DNA of 64,000 bases from JADLCX01 sp964630785 (GTDB lineage Bacteria > Planctomycetota > Phycisphaerae > Phycisphaerales > UBA1924). A model generated the notes under the pieces. That model was given only the letters and a program-made list of their open reading frames with translations. It made no database searches and was not told the DNA's origin. The DNA lies in contig CAZVZG010000015.1 of the NCBI GenBank assembly GCA_964630785.1, forward strand, positions 1-64,000. The letters are read 5' to 3'. Below are positions 1-7,414 of this stretch, piece by piece (the first letter of the stretch is position 1; each line of letters starts with the position of its first letter). Position numbers and translations under genes: made by a program.

Positions 1-52
<52 letters not shown>

Positions 53-53
53 C

Positions 54-1598
54 TCAATACAACTGCACGAGCCTGGCGCCCGGGTAGAACCGCAGCACGC
101 ACGTTTGCCAGTCTTCACCGCGCTCGGCGAACGCCTTGGCGCAGAACTGGCACATGCCCACGCCGTGCCCGAACCCGCGCCCGTTGATGGTCACCGTCGA
201 GCGGCCCTTGGGGCCGACGACCTCGATGTCGCTGCTGGCGACGCGGGTCTTGCGATCGACGTCCGGGACCGCGCCCGTTGGGTCGGCTTCCGCATCCCCG
301 CCCGTCCCATAGCCCTGTACGGTCGATGCAGGAGCGCCACCCACTCCCCCCCCGCCTCCACCGCCGGCGGTGGCCGCGGTCGGCGGCACGCTCTGATTGA
401 GCGCCAGCCGCAACTGCTCACCCGAGAGTTGATACCACACGCCGCCCGGTTCAACGATCTTGTAGGCGTTGGGCCGACCGTCGGCGTTGGTCGAGAGGGT
501 TTCGATGGACCAGAGGTCCTTGATTCTGCGGATCAGCATGCCGTGCCGCTCCCCGTAAGTACGAAGACGCTGCACGAGCTCGGCCCGATCGCGCGTGACG
601 CTCCAGCGGAACAGGGGCGAGCCCTCGCACGCGTACGCCCGCCGCGCGGCCTGGATCGGCCCGGCCAGGTTGAACTCAAAGCCCCGGCCGGTTGGCCACG
701 TGTCCCGCGCCGAGGCGGTGCGTCCGCCGCAGGTGCTCGAGAAGTACGCACGCAGCACCACCTCGCCGTCGGCCAGCACCCATCCGCGCGTGCTTCGGAC
801 GGCGTCGATGACGGCCTTGTTCGACGTGGCTCCGCTGTACACCTGGTCCCGATCGCTGGACTCCACGTCGAAGGTCGATTGCCCGTTGCCCGCGGTGCGC
901 AGCTTCTCGTGCAGGGCGTAGGTCCGTGCGCAGACCGCCTGCACCTGGTACGCGCCGACCGGCCAGCCCGAGGGCATCTCTTTGGCGACCACACCGGGCA
1001 GGTAGTCCTCCATCGGCAGGAGCTCGATGACGTCGAACGTCGCGGGCCCGGCGTCGGATCGCGCCACGAGCCGCACGCGTCCGGGGTAGACCGCGCCGTT
1101 GATGTTGACCCCGCCGGCCCCGGTCAGCACGAGCGCCGACCCTGCGTCGATCCCCAGCGCCTTGATTCCACCCTGAGCACCGCCGCCGATCGGACCGAGC
1201 ACCCACCCGCTGCTCGCGATCCGGACCTCGGCGGGCGCGCCCTTGATCACTACCGGCGCGCCCATCGGCCGCCCTTGCACATCGCTCAACGCCACAGATG
1301 ACCCCGGGGCGATCCGCACCACGTCGGTCGCCGCGAGCAGCCGCACACGCATCTCCGGCTCGGCCGTGACGCGGCTGAGCCGGTAGTCGCCCGTGGTGTC
1401 CGCCGACGCGAGCAAAGGGGCCGTGCGGTTCGTCGCGGCCGTGCCCGCCGCGGGGCTCGATCCGCCGACGTGCTCGCACGACACCAGCGTCACGTTCACA
1501 AGCATTGCCACGGCCAGGCCCAAGCCCACCACGCCCGCCGCGAGTCTCGACTCCGGTCGCATCATCACCCCGATCAATCTGGCCCGCCAATGGTTCAT
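54..1598 (-). CDS. SpoIID/LytB-domain lipoprotein
   Basis: A 514-residue exported protein of the SpoIID/LytB family; SpoIID itself is a peptidoglycan lytic transglycosylase, and in non-sporulating bacteria the family is thought to act on cell-wall glycan. The N-terminus has a basic stretch, a hydrophobic segment and a lipobox LVSC with Cys41, so lipid anchoring is likely. The family signature is clear: the block MEDYLPGVVAKEM, then QAVCARTYAL, the STCGGRT segment and the C-terminal GFGHGVGMCQ. A glycine-rich linker encoded by a G tract separates the core from the C-terminal motif. The start at 1598 was chosen because a longer frame upstream encodes only low-complexity glycine before the lipoprotein signal. 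It ends at the poly-G run, and the stop codon is intact. The activity is inferred from the family only. Confidence 0.85.
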   Translation of the reverse strand: MNHWRARLIGVMMRPESRLAAGVVGLGLAVAMLVNVTLVSCEHVGGSSPAAGTAATNRTAPLLASADTTGDYRLSRVTAEPEMRVRLLAATDVVRIAPGSSVALSDVQGRPMGAPVVIKGAPAEVRIASSGWVLGPIGGGAQGGIKALGIDAGSALVLTGAGGVNINGAVYPGRVRLVARSDAGPATFDVIELLPMEDYLPGVVAKEMPSGWPVGAYQVQAVCARTYALHEKLRTAGNGQSTFDVESSDRDQVYSGATSNKAVIDAVRSTRGWVLADGEVVLRAYFSSTCGGRTASARDTWPTGRGFEFNLAGPIQAARRAYACEGSPLFRWSVTRDRAELVQRLRTYGERHGMLIRRIKDLWSIETLSTNADGRPNAYKIVEPGGVWYQLSGEQLRLALNQSVPPTAATAGGGGGGGVGGAPASTVQGYGTGGDAEADPTGAVPDVDRKTRVASSDIEVVGPKGRSTVTINGRGFGHGVGMCQFCAKAFAERGEDWQTCVLRFYPGARLVQLY

Positions 1599-1762
1599 GC
1601 CGCCCGCTTCCAACCCCCACCACCCGCCCCCGCCCCCCCCCGCTTCGCTCCCGCCGCTGCCCCCGCGACGGCCTTCCACCGCAGTGCACGTCAAAGGCGT
1701 TCATCGACGCGGGCCGCGTGTTCTCGCCACTCTGCTGCGCACCCATTCACGCCAGCCGCCGG

Positions 1763-2224
1763 TCACGGCGCGGGGATGGCGATGTCCTCGTTCCAGAGCG
1801 ACGGCTGCTCGCGGATGAACCGGGCCATGAGATCGATGCACCGGAAATCGTCGAGCACCCGCAACTCAACCCTTTCGGCCGCGAACCAGTCCTCGCGCCC
1901 GACAAAGTTGGCGTGCTCGCCGATAACCACCCGCGGGATGCGGTGCAGGATCGACGTGCCCGTGCACATCGCGCACGGGCTGAGCGTCGAGGCCAGGGTG
2001 AGCGTGTGCCAGTCCCTACGCCGTCCGGCGTTGCGGATGCAGACCGTCTCGGCATGAGCCGTGGGGTCGCCGTCTTGCACCCGCCGGTTGTGGCCCAGCG
2101 CCACCACCACCCCCGTGTGGGTGACCAACGCCGAGCCGATCGGGATGCCCCCCTCGCGTTGAGACTTGAGTGCCTGCTCGAAGGCCGCGTCCAGTGCGAG
2201 TCGGTCGATCTGGTCTTGTGTCAT
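1763..2224 (-). CDS. Cytosine/nucleoside deaminase (Fcy1-like)
   Basis: A 153-residue zinc-dependent deaminase of the CDA fold. The zinc and catalytic residues are visible: His57 and Glu59 in HAE, and Cys84 and Cys87 in PCAMC. Beyond the generic motifs it resembles yeast cytosine deaminase Fcy1 along its length: EGGIPIG near residue 25, LGHN with RVQ near 45, TLSPC followed by MCTG, IPRVVIGE with NF, and a C-terminal FIREQP with W and ED. I recognise this from memory of the yeast protein. The likely reaction is cytosine to uracil in pyrimidine salvage, though guanine or other base deaminases share the fold. Bacterial cytosine deaminase is normally the unrelated amidohydrolase CodA, so this type is notable. 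It is divergent to dprA across a short gap. Confidence 0.85.
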   Translation of the reverse strand: MTQDQIDRLALDAAFEQALKSQREGGIPIGSALVTHTGVVVALGHNRRVQDGDPTAHAETVCIRNAGRRRDWHTLTLASTLSPCAMCTGTSILHRIPRVVIGEHANFVGREDWFAAERVELRVLDDFRCIDLMARFIREQPSLWNEDIAIPAP

Positions 2225-2361
2225 CGTTCGAGTCTACTCCGCCCGGCGTGCACCACCGCCCTCTTGCTCGGCCCTCAGACGCCCGCGACTCGCGCGTCCT
2301 GATGCGGTATCTCCGTTCGCCGCTGGCGTTCGCCAGCGGTGCTCGGGTAGACTCCGTACAG

Positions 2362-3543
2362 ATGCCGACCCACGACCCCGCCACACGCGATCTATTGCGC
2401 CTGACGCTCACGCCCGGGCTCGGCCCCGTGCTCATCGCCCGCGCCCTGGAACTGTTCCAATCGTCCGCGGCGGTGCTCGCCACGAACGAGACCGGGCTGA
2501 AGCGCATCCGCGGCATCGGCGACGACCGCGCCCGCGCGATCGTGGGCGCGTTCGCCGGCACCGAGCGGGCCGCCGACCGGGAACTGGCCGATGCCGAACA
2601 ACTCGGCGTCCACCTTCTGCCCATCCACGACCCGGCCTATCCCCCGCTGCTGCGCCAGACCCCCGATGCCCCGCCGATCCTTTACGTCCGCGGCCGGATC
2701 GACCACGCCGGCGATGATCGATACCCCATCGCCATCGTGGGCAGCCGCTCGTGCACCGCGTACGGCACCGAGCAGGCCGAACGCTTCGCCACCGCCCTGG
2801 GGCAAGCCGGACTGACCATCGTCTCCGGCGGGGCCCGCGGCATCGACTCCGCCGCCCATCGCGCGGCCGTGCGTGTCAAGGGGCGCACGCTCGCCGTGCT
2901 GGGTTGCGGCTTGTCACACTGCTACCCGCCCGACAACCACGACCTGTTCGACACGATCGCGGACGGTCACGGCGCGGTGGTGAGCGAACTGCCCCTGGCG
3001 ACGCCCCCAAACGCGGAGAACTTCCCCGCCCGCAACCGCATCATCTCGGGCCTGTCCCTGGGCGTGCTGGTGATCGAGGCGGGACGGCGCTCCGGGGCGC
3101 TCATCACCGCCCGGCTCGCGGCCGAGGATCACGGACGCGAGGTGTTCGCGATCCCCGCCCGCATCGACTCGGCCTCCAGCGCGGGTTCCCTCGACCTGAT
3201 CAAGGCCGGCGGAGCCGTGATGGTCACCCACGCCGACGACATTCTCAGCGCGCTCGAATCGCCCGCCCGCCACCTGCACGGCGGCACGCACGAGGCCCGG
3301 TACGCGACCGGTCAGGGCGATCTGGGATTCACCGTGCCAACCGGCGCTGACTCAGGGCCACGCGATGCCGCGCTGACGGATGGACAAGTGCAGATCCTTG
3401 CCGCGCTCGACGAACCTCAATCGTTCGACGACCTGGCCCGCATCGTCCAGCGAGAAGTCGCGGCCATCCGCGCGGACGTCACGATTCTGGAAATCCGGCG
3501 ACGGGTCGTGCGTCGGGGATCGCTGCTCAGCCGCCGATCGTGA
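2362..3543 (+). CDS. dprA: DNA-processing protein DprA
   Basis: A 393-residue DprA/Smf protein, which binds incoming single-stranded DNA and loads RecA during natural transformation. The Rossmann-like core shows the hallmarks IAIVGSR, IVSGGARGID, the block NFPARNRIISGLS and VIEAGRRSGALITA. An N-terminal SAM/HhH-like region (LTPGLGPVLIARAL, then GIGDDRARAI) precedes it, and a winged-helix DML1-like tail (ILAALDEPQSFDDLA) follows. The ATG at 2362 was chosen because upstream sequence in the same frame is arginine/proline-rich noise overlapping the divergent deaminase. No competence pilus gene is adjacent, but pilus-type secretion genes occur later in the window. Confidence 0.95.
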   Translation: MPTHDPATRDLLRLTLTPGLGPVLIARALELFQSSAAVLATNETGLKRIRGIGDDRARAIVGAFAGTERAADRELADAEQLGVHLLPIHDPAYPPLLRQTPDAPPILYVRGRIDHAGDDRYPIAIVGSRSCTAYGTEQAERFATALGQAGLTIVSGGARGIDSAAHRAAVRVKGRTLAVLGCGLSHCYPPDNHDLFDTIADGHGAVVSELPLATPPNAENFPARNRIISGLSLGVLVIEAGRRSGALITARLAAEDHGREVFAIPARIDSASSAGSLDLIKAGGAVMVTHADDILSALESPARHLHGGTHEARYATGQGDLGFTVPTGADSGPRDAALTDGQVQILAALDEPQSFDDLARIVQREVAAIRADVTILEIRRRVVRRGSLLSRRS

Positions 3544-3565
3544 CCCGATCGGAATCGACTGCAGT

Positions 3566-3602
3566 AACCCGCTGTCAGGTCGCGGGTTGGGTGCACACCC
3601 AA
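3566..3602 (+). other. Two tandem hairpins downstream of dprA
   Basis: Two perfect inverted repeats lie 23 bases after the dprA stop and share two bases: AACCCGC (3566-3572) with GCGGGTT (3582-3588), and TTGGGTG (3587-3593) with CACCCAA (3596-3602). No T run follows on the plus strand, so this is not a canonical intrinsic terminator. The two stems compete and might act as a processing or attenuation structure. Confidence 0.4.
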
Positions 3603-3631
3603 CAAATCCCACAAAAAACTTGACAAACCAC

Positions 3632-3660
3632 TTGCTGCTTGGCCAATGATCGGCTATCTT
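3632..3660 (+). promoter_or_regulatory. Candidate sigma-70 promoter overlapped by an SOS box
   Basis: TTGCTG at 3632-3637 and TATCTT at 3655-3660 are separated by 17 bases. Transcription would start near 3667, inside the GAAC-N4-GTTC palindrome described next. An alternative -35, a perfect TTGACA at 3620-3625, has no good -10 at standard spacing. This stretch is markedly AT-richer than its surroundings. The next recognisable gene downstream is lexA, about 690 bases away. Confidence 0.5.
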
Positions 3661-3664
3661 TCAC

Positions 3665-3678
3665 CGAACACTGGTTCG
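3665..3678 (+). promoter_or_regulatory. LexA operator (Bacillus/actinobacterial-type SOS box)
   Basis: CGAAC-ACTG-GTTCG is a perfect palindrome matching the GAAC-N4-GTTC LexA (DinR/Cheo) box used by Gram-positive and several other phyla. It sits at the predicted transcription start of the promoter just upstream, which is the usual place for repression. lexA itself lies downstream on the same strand, so this is a good candidate for LexA autoregulation. Confidence 0.6.
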
Positions 3679-3689
3679 AGATGATTGTG

Positions 3690-3945
3690 TGGCTGACATG
3701 AACCACTGGCCGATCAACAACTCCGGCCCATGCAGGCCCAACCTGTCGCGGATCGACAGGTCTCAACATCAATGGGTGGAACCCAAACCCTTCCCTGAGA
3801 CCGTCCTCCGGGGGTCGGTGTCTCTCGGCCATTGGGCCCTGAGCACCCAACTTCCGCACTCCCGGGCACCGTCGCCCGGCGGCTCTCACGAGGGTTCAGG
3901 CACACCCGTCTCGACCGGAGCCCGCCGCGGCCACCGACTCGGACG
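3690..3945 (+). ncRNA. Candidate structured leader RNA of the lexA transcript
   Basis: Between the SOS-box promoter and the next possible ORF the sequence is relatively GC-poor for this genome and holds a run of separate inverted repeats: an 8-bp stem ACCTGTCG/CGACAGGT (3741-3761), TGGGT/ACCCA (3774-3786), GAGAC/GTCTC with interior pairs (near 3796-3824), TTGGG/CCCAA (near 3833-3850) and CCGGGC/GCCCGG (3862-3879). I do not recognise tmRNA, SRP RNA, RNase P or a known riboswitch. Hairpins arise easily in GC-rich DNA, so this is a hypothesis; an unrecognised small protein is the alternative. Confidence 0.3.
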
Positions 3946-3958
3946 GTTCGGGAGAACC
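3945..3958 (+). promoter_or_regulatory. Hairpin covering the ribosome site of the 3961 ORF
   Basis: GGTTC (3945-3949), loop GGGA and GAACC (3954-3958) form a short perfect inverted repeat whose loop and 3' arm contain the GGGAGAA Shine-Dalgarno sequence two bases before the ATG region. Such pairing would lower initiation unless opened. As DNA it is GTTC-N4-GAAC, the reverse arrangement of the SOS half-sites, so it is not itself a LexA box. Confidence 0.3.
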
Positions 3959-3960
3959 CC

Positions 3961-4563
3961 ATGCCGAGCATCCACGGACGGATCAACGTGCCCGCCGACG
4001 AGGTCATCCTTCGGCTCGGACCCGGCGGCGACTTCGTGGCCGACTACTTCGCGGGGGGCGACGGTCACTTGCACCGCGCCACGCCGGAAGCGGGATCGCG
4101 GGCGATCGCTCCGGATGCTTCCCCGCCGCGGGCTCAGGTCCGCGACCGCGTCGACATGTCGGGCATCGCACTTCGCATTGCTTCCATCCTCGCAGCCGAG
4201 CGGCTGCTCGAACGCCAGGGTGAGGCCCTCCGCCGGATCAGCGCGTCGCGACTCCGGTTGGTTGGGCCCATCGTCCGTGCCACCGCATCCACGATCTCGT
4301 CCTTCCTGAACGCCAAGCGAACGCCGGGTCCGGCGTACGCACATTCGGAGGTCCCCTCACATGAACCTCACGCCCAAGCAGCTCCGTATCCTCCAGCTCA
4401 TCCGCGATTGCCGCATCCGCAGTGGCTATTCGCCGACGATGCAGGAGCTCGCCGACGAGATCGGCGTCAGCAAGGTGACCGTGTTCGAGCACGTCGAGGC
4501 CCTCATCAAGAAGGGCGCACTCACGCGCGATCCGAACAAGGCGCGCTCTTTGTCGATTGCTGA
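3961..4563 (+). CDS. Possible small protein overlapping lexA (hypothetical)
   Basis: An open frame of 200 residues with an ATG at 3961, a GGGAGAA Shine-Dalgarno site six bases upstream, and strongly GC-ending third codon positions through about position 4340, which is what genuine genes here show. It does not stop before lexA but runs 203 bases into it in another frame, where its sequence becomes arginine-rich and unlike a protein. Either the gene is real with a long overlap, or a frameshift near its 3' end hides an earlier stop. The ribosome site lies inside a hairpin, GGTTC-GGGA-GAACC (3945-3958). I recognise no family. Its position after the SOS box would put it in the lexA transcript. Confidence 0.35.
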   Translation: MPSIHGRINVPADEVILRLGPGGDFVADYFAGGDGHLHRATPEAGSRAIAPDASPPRAQVRDRVDMSGIALRIASILAAERLLERQGEALRRISASRLRLVGPIVRATASTISSFLNAKRTPGPAYAHSEVPSHEPHAQAAPYPPAHPRLPHPQWLFADDAGARRRDRRQQGDRVRARRGPHQEGRTHARSEQGALFVDC

Positions 4564-4975
4564 CGGCATCGCCGTCCCCGACGAGTCACGCCCCTTCCGC
4601 TTCCCGCTGGTGGGCAAGATCGCCGCGGGTTACCCGATCGAGAAGGTCGAGGACCGCGACGAGCTCGACCTGCTCGACGTTGTCGGGCCGCGACCCGGGC
4701 GCAACGGCGCGCTCTTCGCCCTGCGTGTCCAGGGTGATTCGATGAGGGACGAGGGCATCCTCGAGGGCGACTACATCCTCGTCGAGCGCACCGACACCGC
4801 CAGCAACGGCGAGCGGGTTGTCGCCCTCCTGCCCGGCGGCGAGACCACGCTCAAGACCTTCTTCCGCGAGGGTGACCGCATCCGCCTGCAACCGGCCAAC
4901 CCCGAGTTCCAGCCGATCGTGGTGAAAGACTGCAAGATCCAGGGCATCGTCCGCAGCGTGCTGCGGAAGTACTGA
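4361..4975 (+). CDS. lexA: LexA repressor
   Basis: A 204-residue SOS repressor and self-cleaving protease. The N-terminal winged helix-turn-helix covers about residues 1-65 (LTPKQLRILQLI, then YSPTMQELADEIGVS). The C-terminal S24 peptidase domain shows the scissile Ala89-Gly90 in KIAAGYP, the catalytic Ser127 in GDSM and Lys165 in TTLKTF. A GGAGG ribosome site lies 11 bases before the ATG. RecA-ssDNA filaments would trigger cleavage and derepression. The GAAC-N4-GTTC operator at 3665 probably belongs to its own transcript. An intrinsic terminator about 125 bases downstream ends the unit. Confidence 0.97.
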   Translation: MNLTPKQLRILQLIRDCRIRSGYSPTMQELADEIGVSKVTVFEHVEALIKKGALTRDPNKARSLSIADGIAVPDESRPFRFPLVGKIAAGYPIEKVEDRDELDLLDVVGPRPGRNGALFALRVQGDSMRDEGILEGDYILVERTDTASNGERVVALLPGGETTLKTFFREGDRIRLQPANPEFQPIVVKDCKIQGIVRSVLRKY

Positions 4976-4982
4976 CCGGTCG

Positions 4983-5207
4983 CCACGCCGCTCCGCGGCG
5001 TAGGAGGTTTGGGTACCACGCCGCTCCGCGGCGTAGATCGGCCGCCCTGCGGCCGAGTGCTTTCGGACCCATCGCCCTCTTCGATAGTTTGTTTTCCCAG
5101 CGCACACCGGACGCTCCATACCGGTGTGCGTCTGGTTTTTGGGGCCTTACCGCCGGGATTGGGTACCACGCCACTCCGCGGCGCAGGTCGGCGGCCCTGC
5201 GGCCGAG
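4983..5207. repeat. Direct repeats of a two-hairpin GC-rich element
   Basis: A 47-bp unit at 5011-5057 recurs at 5161-5207 with four mismatches by my count. Each copy holds two inverted repeats, CGCCGCTCCGCGGCG-like and GGCCGCCCTGCGGCC-like. A partial first-half copy lies at 4983-5003. The terminator sits between the two full copies. This looks like a dispersed palindromic intergenic repeat (REP-like) rather than a gene. I see no ORF or transposase attached. Confidence 0.7.
5101..5140 (+). terminator. Intrinsic terminator after lexA
   Basis: A perfect 10-bp stem CGCACACCGG (5101-5110) and CCGGTGTGCG (5121-5130) with a 10-base loop is followed by TCTGGTTTTT. The T run lies only on the plus-strand side, so it ends the lexA transcript and shields the convergent glycosyltransferase gene. 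Confidence 0.8.
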
Positions 5208-5272
5208 CGATCCTCGCACCCCAGCCCGCACTCCACCGACCTTCCGCCCCGTCCAAATCCCACCATGCACGC

Positions 5273-6751
5273 TCACACCCCGACCATGCTCCCCATCGCC
5301 GCGTGGTAGGTCTGCACGCACTTGGTCGCGGCGCCGTCCCAAGTCAGTTTGCGCAGCTCGAAACTCCCGTGTTCGCGCAGGGTTTGGCCCAGCGGCGGGT
5401 GACGCAGGACGGCGACGATCTTGTTGGCCATCTCGTCCACGTCCCAGAAATCGACCTTGAGCGCGTGCGTAAGCACCTCGCTCACGCCGCTCTGCTTGGA
5501 GATGATGACCGGCACGTCGTTGCGCATCGCTTCCAGCGGCGCGATCCCGAACGGCTCGCTCACGCTGGGCATGACGTACACATCGGCCAGGCGGAAGATC
5601 CGATCGACGTCCTTCCCCCGCAGAAAGCCGGTGAAGAGCACGCGGTGGCCGATGCCGTGATAGGCCGCCTCCTCGATCATCCGCGTGGTCATGTCGCCCG
5701 AGCCTGCCACGACGAACTTGGCGTTGGGCACTTTTTCCAGCACACGCTTGGCGGCCCGGATGAAGTACTCCGGGCCCTTCTGCATCGTGATCCGCCCCAG
5801 GAAAAGCACGATGCGGTCGTTCCGCTCGATCGACGCGCCGTGCTGGGGCTGGGCCGCTTCCGACTCGATGCCGTTGTACACCACGTCCACTTTGCCGGGG
5901 TCAACGCCGTATCGCCGGATGCAGATGCCGCGGGTGTACTCACTCACGGCGATCGCCCGGATCGCCCCGTGCATGCCCCGCCGCTCGATGTCGTAGAGCC
6001 GCTGATCAATGTTGTCGCCCGAGCGGTCGAACTCGGTCGAGTGGACGTGCACAACCAGCGGCCGGCCTGTGACCCGGGCCAGCGCCAGGCCCGCGGGATA
6101 GGTCATCCAGTCGTGCGCGTGGATGATGTCGAACCGCTCCATCCGCGCGACCGCCACGACCAGGCGTGCGTACCGCTCAGCGTTGACAATCATGTCGCCG
6201 TCGTAGCCCGCGCCCGCGCCGCCGGCCGCGATGCGTGAACCACCGATGCCGCCCATCGCCACGGTCACCGGGTCGGCGAATGCCGCGTGGTCGGCGTACA
6301 CCTTGCCGTCGATGGCGATCTGGCCCGGCCCCGCGCCGACCGCCTGGGCCGCGCCGCCGTTGGGCAGGGCCAGATCGAACGCGGGGTACGGCGACGCCGC
6401 ACCCTCGGTCGAGGGGATCGCCCGAAACACGGCGTGCTCGAATCCGGGGACGGTATAGGCACCCACCCCCATGATCCCCGCCCCCCCCGCCCCCCCACTT
6501 CCTCCCGCACCCCCGGCGGTCGCGACCGGAACAGCCGCGCCCGGCGCGGCGGGCGCAATGTTGAGCCCCCGGATCGCCTCGGGGCTGAGCATCCGCACAT
6601 GCGACGCCTGCGACCGGTCCACGGGCCGCGGCAGGATGAAGATGACTTCGTGTCCCAACCGATCCAGCGCCTTGGTCAACCCGTAGCACGCTGTCCCGAG
6701 TCCGCCCGCGATGAACGGCGGAAACTCCCACCCGAGCATCAGGATGCGCAT
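5273..6751 (-). CDS. GT4-family glycosyltransferase (glycogen-synthase-like)
   Basis: A 492-residue GT-B fold glycosyltransferase. The N-terminal starch/glycogen-synthase-type region begins MRILMLGWEFPP with the glycine-rich GGLGTA loop that binds the donor sugar nucleotide. HAHDWMTYPAG and HVHSTEFDRSGD are highly typical of this subfamily. The C-terminal domain ends with the PSVSEPFGIAPLEAMRN donor-binding signature. A family-atypical insert of about 120 residues (roughly 65-190) contains glycine-rich stretches coded by C/G tracts. The start at 6751 follows an AAGAGG ribosome site; the frame upstream of it is not protein-like. The product is probably an alpha-glucan or a glycan, but the acceptor cannot be read from the sequence. 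Confidence 0.85.
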   Translation of the reverse strand: MRILMLGWEFPPFIAGGLGTACYGLTKALDRLGHEVIFILPRPVDRSQASHVRMLSPEAIRGLNIAPAAPGAAVPVATAGGAGGSGGAGGAGIMGVGAYTVPGFEHAVFRAIPSTEGAASPYPAFDLALPNGGAAQAVGAGPGQIAIDGKVYADHAAFADPVTVAMGGIGGSRIAAGGAGAGYDGDMIVNAERYARLVVAVARMERFDIIHAHDWMTYPAGLALARVTGRPLVVHVHSTEFDRSGDNIDQRLYDIERRGMHGAIRAIAVSEYTRGICIRRYGVDPGKVDVVYNGIESEAAQPQHGASIERNDRIVLFLGRITMQKGPEYFIRAAKRVLEKVPNAKFVVAGSGDMTTRMIEEAAYHGIGHRVLFTGFLRGKDVDRIFRLADVYVMPSVSEPFGIAPLEAMRNDVPVIISKQSGVSEVLTHALKVDFWDVDEMANKIVAVLRHPPLGQTLREHGSFELRKLTWDGAATKCVQTYHAAMGSMVGV

Positions 6752-6841
6752 CTGTTCGCCTCTTGACCTTCCTCGGCGCCCCCGCGCCGGACCCCACGCA
6801 TCCTCAAACCCATTCGATCCAAACACCTGTCAGACGATCAC

Positions 6842-7369
6842 TCACTCCTCGTCGGACCCCTCCATGTCCCCCAGCCGCCGGAAGCATGCTTCGTACGCGA
6901 GCAGCCACTTCGACGCGGTCTCCACCGCCTCGCCCGTACCCGCGGCGTCGAGAGCGAAGGGCATGGCCGTGCGGAACGTGAACAGTTTGTCGTCGGAGCG
7001 GAAGTGCTCGAAGGTCACCTTGACGGCCTTCGTGTCGTAATCCAGCTCCGCGAGCTCCTCTTCGATCAGTTCGTCAAGCTTGTCGCCGGTGTGCAGCAGG
7101 TCCGTCTCGATGGACTCGCTCAGCCAGCGGTTCGGCGTGACCAACGACACCCACAACCGCCCCTGCTGAAGGTCCAGCCTGTACTCGGCCGGCTCAGCCG
7201 AAGCCTTGGCCCGGAGTGAAAGCCGGCCCGTGGCGGTATCCAGCCGGGCTTCGCCGAATACCTCCGCCCGCTCTGCGCGAGTCCGCACGGCTTCCAGAAG
7301 GCGAACAACATCCCCAGAAATCGGGGCTGCGGGCTTGGTCGGATTGGTCATCGTCGCGCTCGGCGTCAT
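6842..7369 (-). CDS. Hypothetical acidic protein
   Basis: A protein of about 175 residues that I do not recognise. It is acidic and soluble, with no signal peptide or membrane segment, and ends in MEGSDEE. It has an alternating strand pattern in the middle (RLSLRAKASAEPAEYRLDLQ, then LWVSLVTP) and a helical acidic block ELIEEELAELDYD, with a helical C-terminus around WLLAYEACFRRLGDM. The start is uncertain: ATGs at 7369 and 7351 both fit. It lies 45 bases downstream of the DAO oxidoreductase on the same strand and upstream of the glycosyltransferase, so the three may be co-transcribed. Confidence 0.7.
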   Translation of the reverse strand: MTPSATMTNPTKPAAPISGDVVRLLEAVRTRAERAEVFGEARLDTATGRLSLRAKASAEPAEYRLDLQQGRLWVSLVTPNRWLSESIETDLLHTGDKLDELIEEELAELDYDTKAVKVTFEHFRSDDKLFTFRTAMPFALDAAGTGEAVETASKWLLAYEACFRRLGDMEGSDEE

Positions 7370-7414
7370 GAAGCGCAAGGATAGGTCGCGGCGGGCCCGT
7401 TCGCAGCGTCGCCG

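Noticed and set aside
105..1301. Long plus-strand open frame opposite the SpoIID gene
   Set aside because: High GC lowers stop frequency on the opposite strand. The predicted protein is Arg/Pro/Ala-rich without motifs, while the minus-strand frame is a clear SpoIID domain protein.
3945..3958. A second SOS box
   Set aside because: The half-sites are in the reverse order (GTTC-N4-GAAC), so it does not match the LexA palindrome; it fits a ribosome-site hairpin better.
3689..4309. 206-codon frame in the hairpin-rich leader, starting at GTG 3689
   Set aside because: Its amino-acid sequence is low complexity and Ser/Arg/Pro-rich, and third-position GC does not follow this frame. The stems argue for RNA instead, though a small protein is not excluded.
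4983..5207. CRISPR array
   Set aside because: Only two full copies, separated by about 100 bases that contain a terminator, with internal hairpins and no cas genes.
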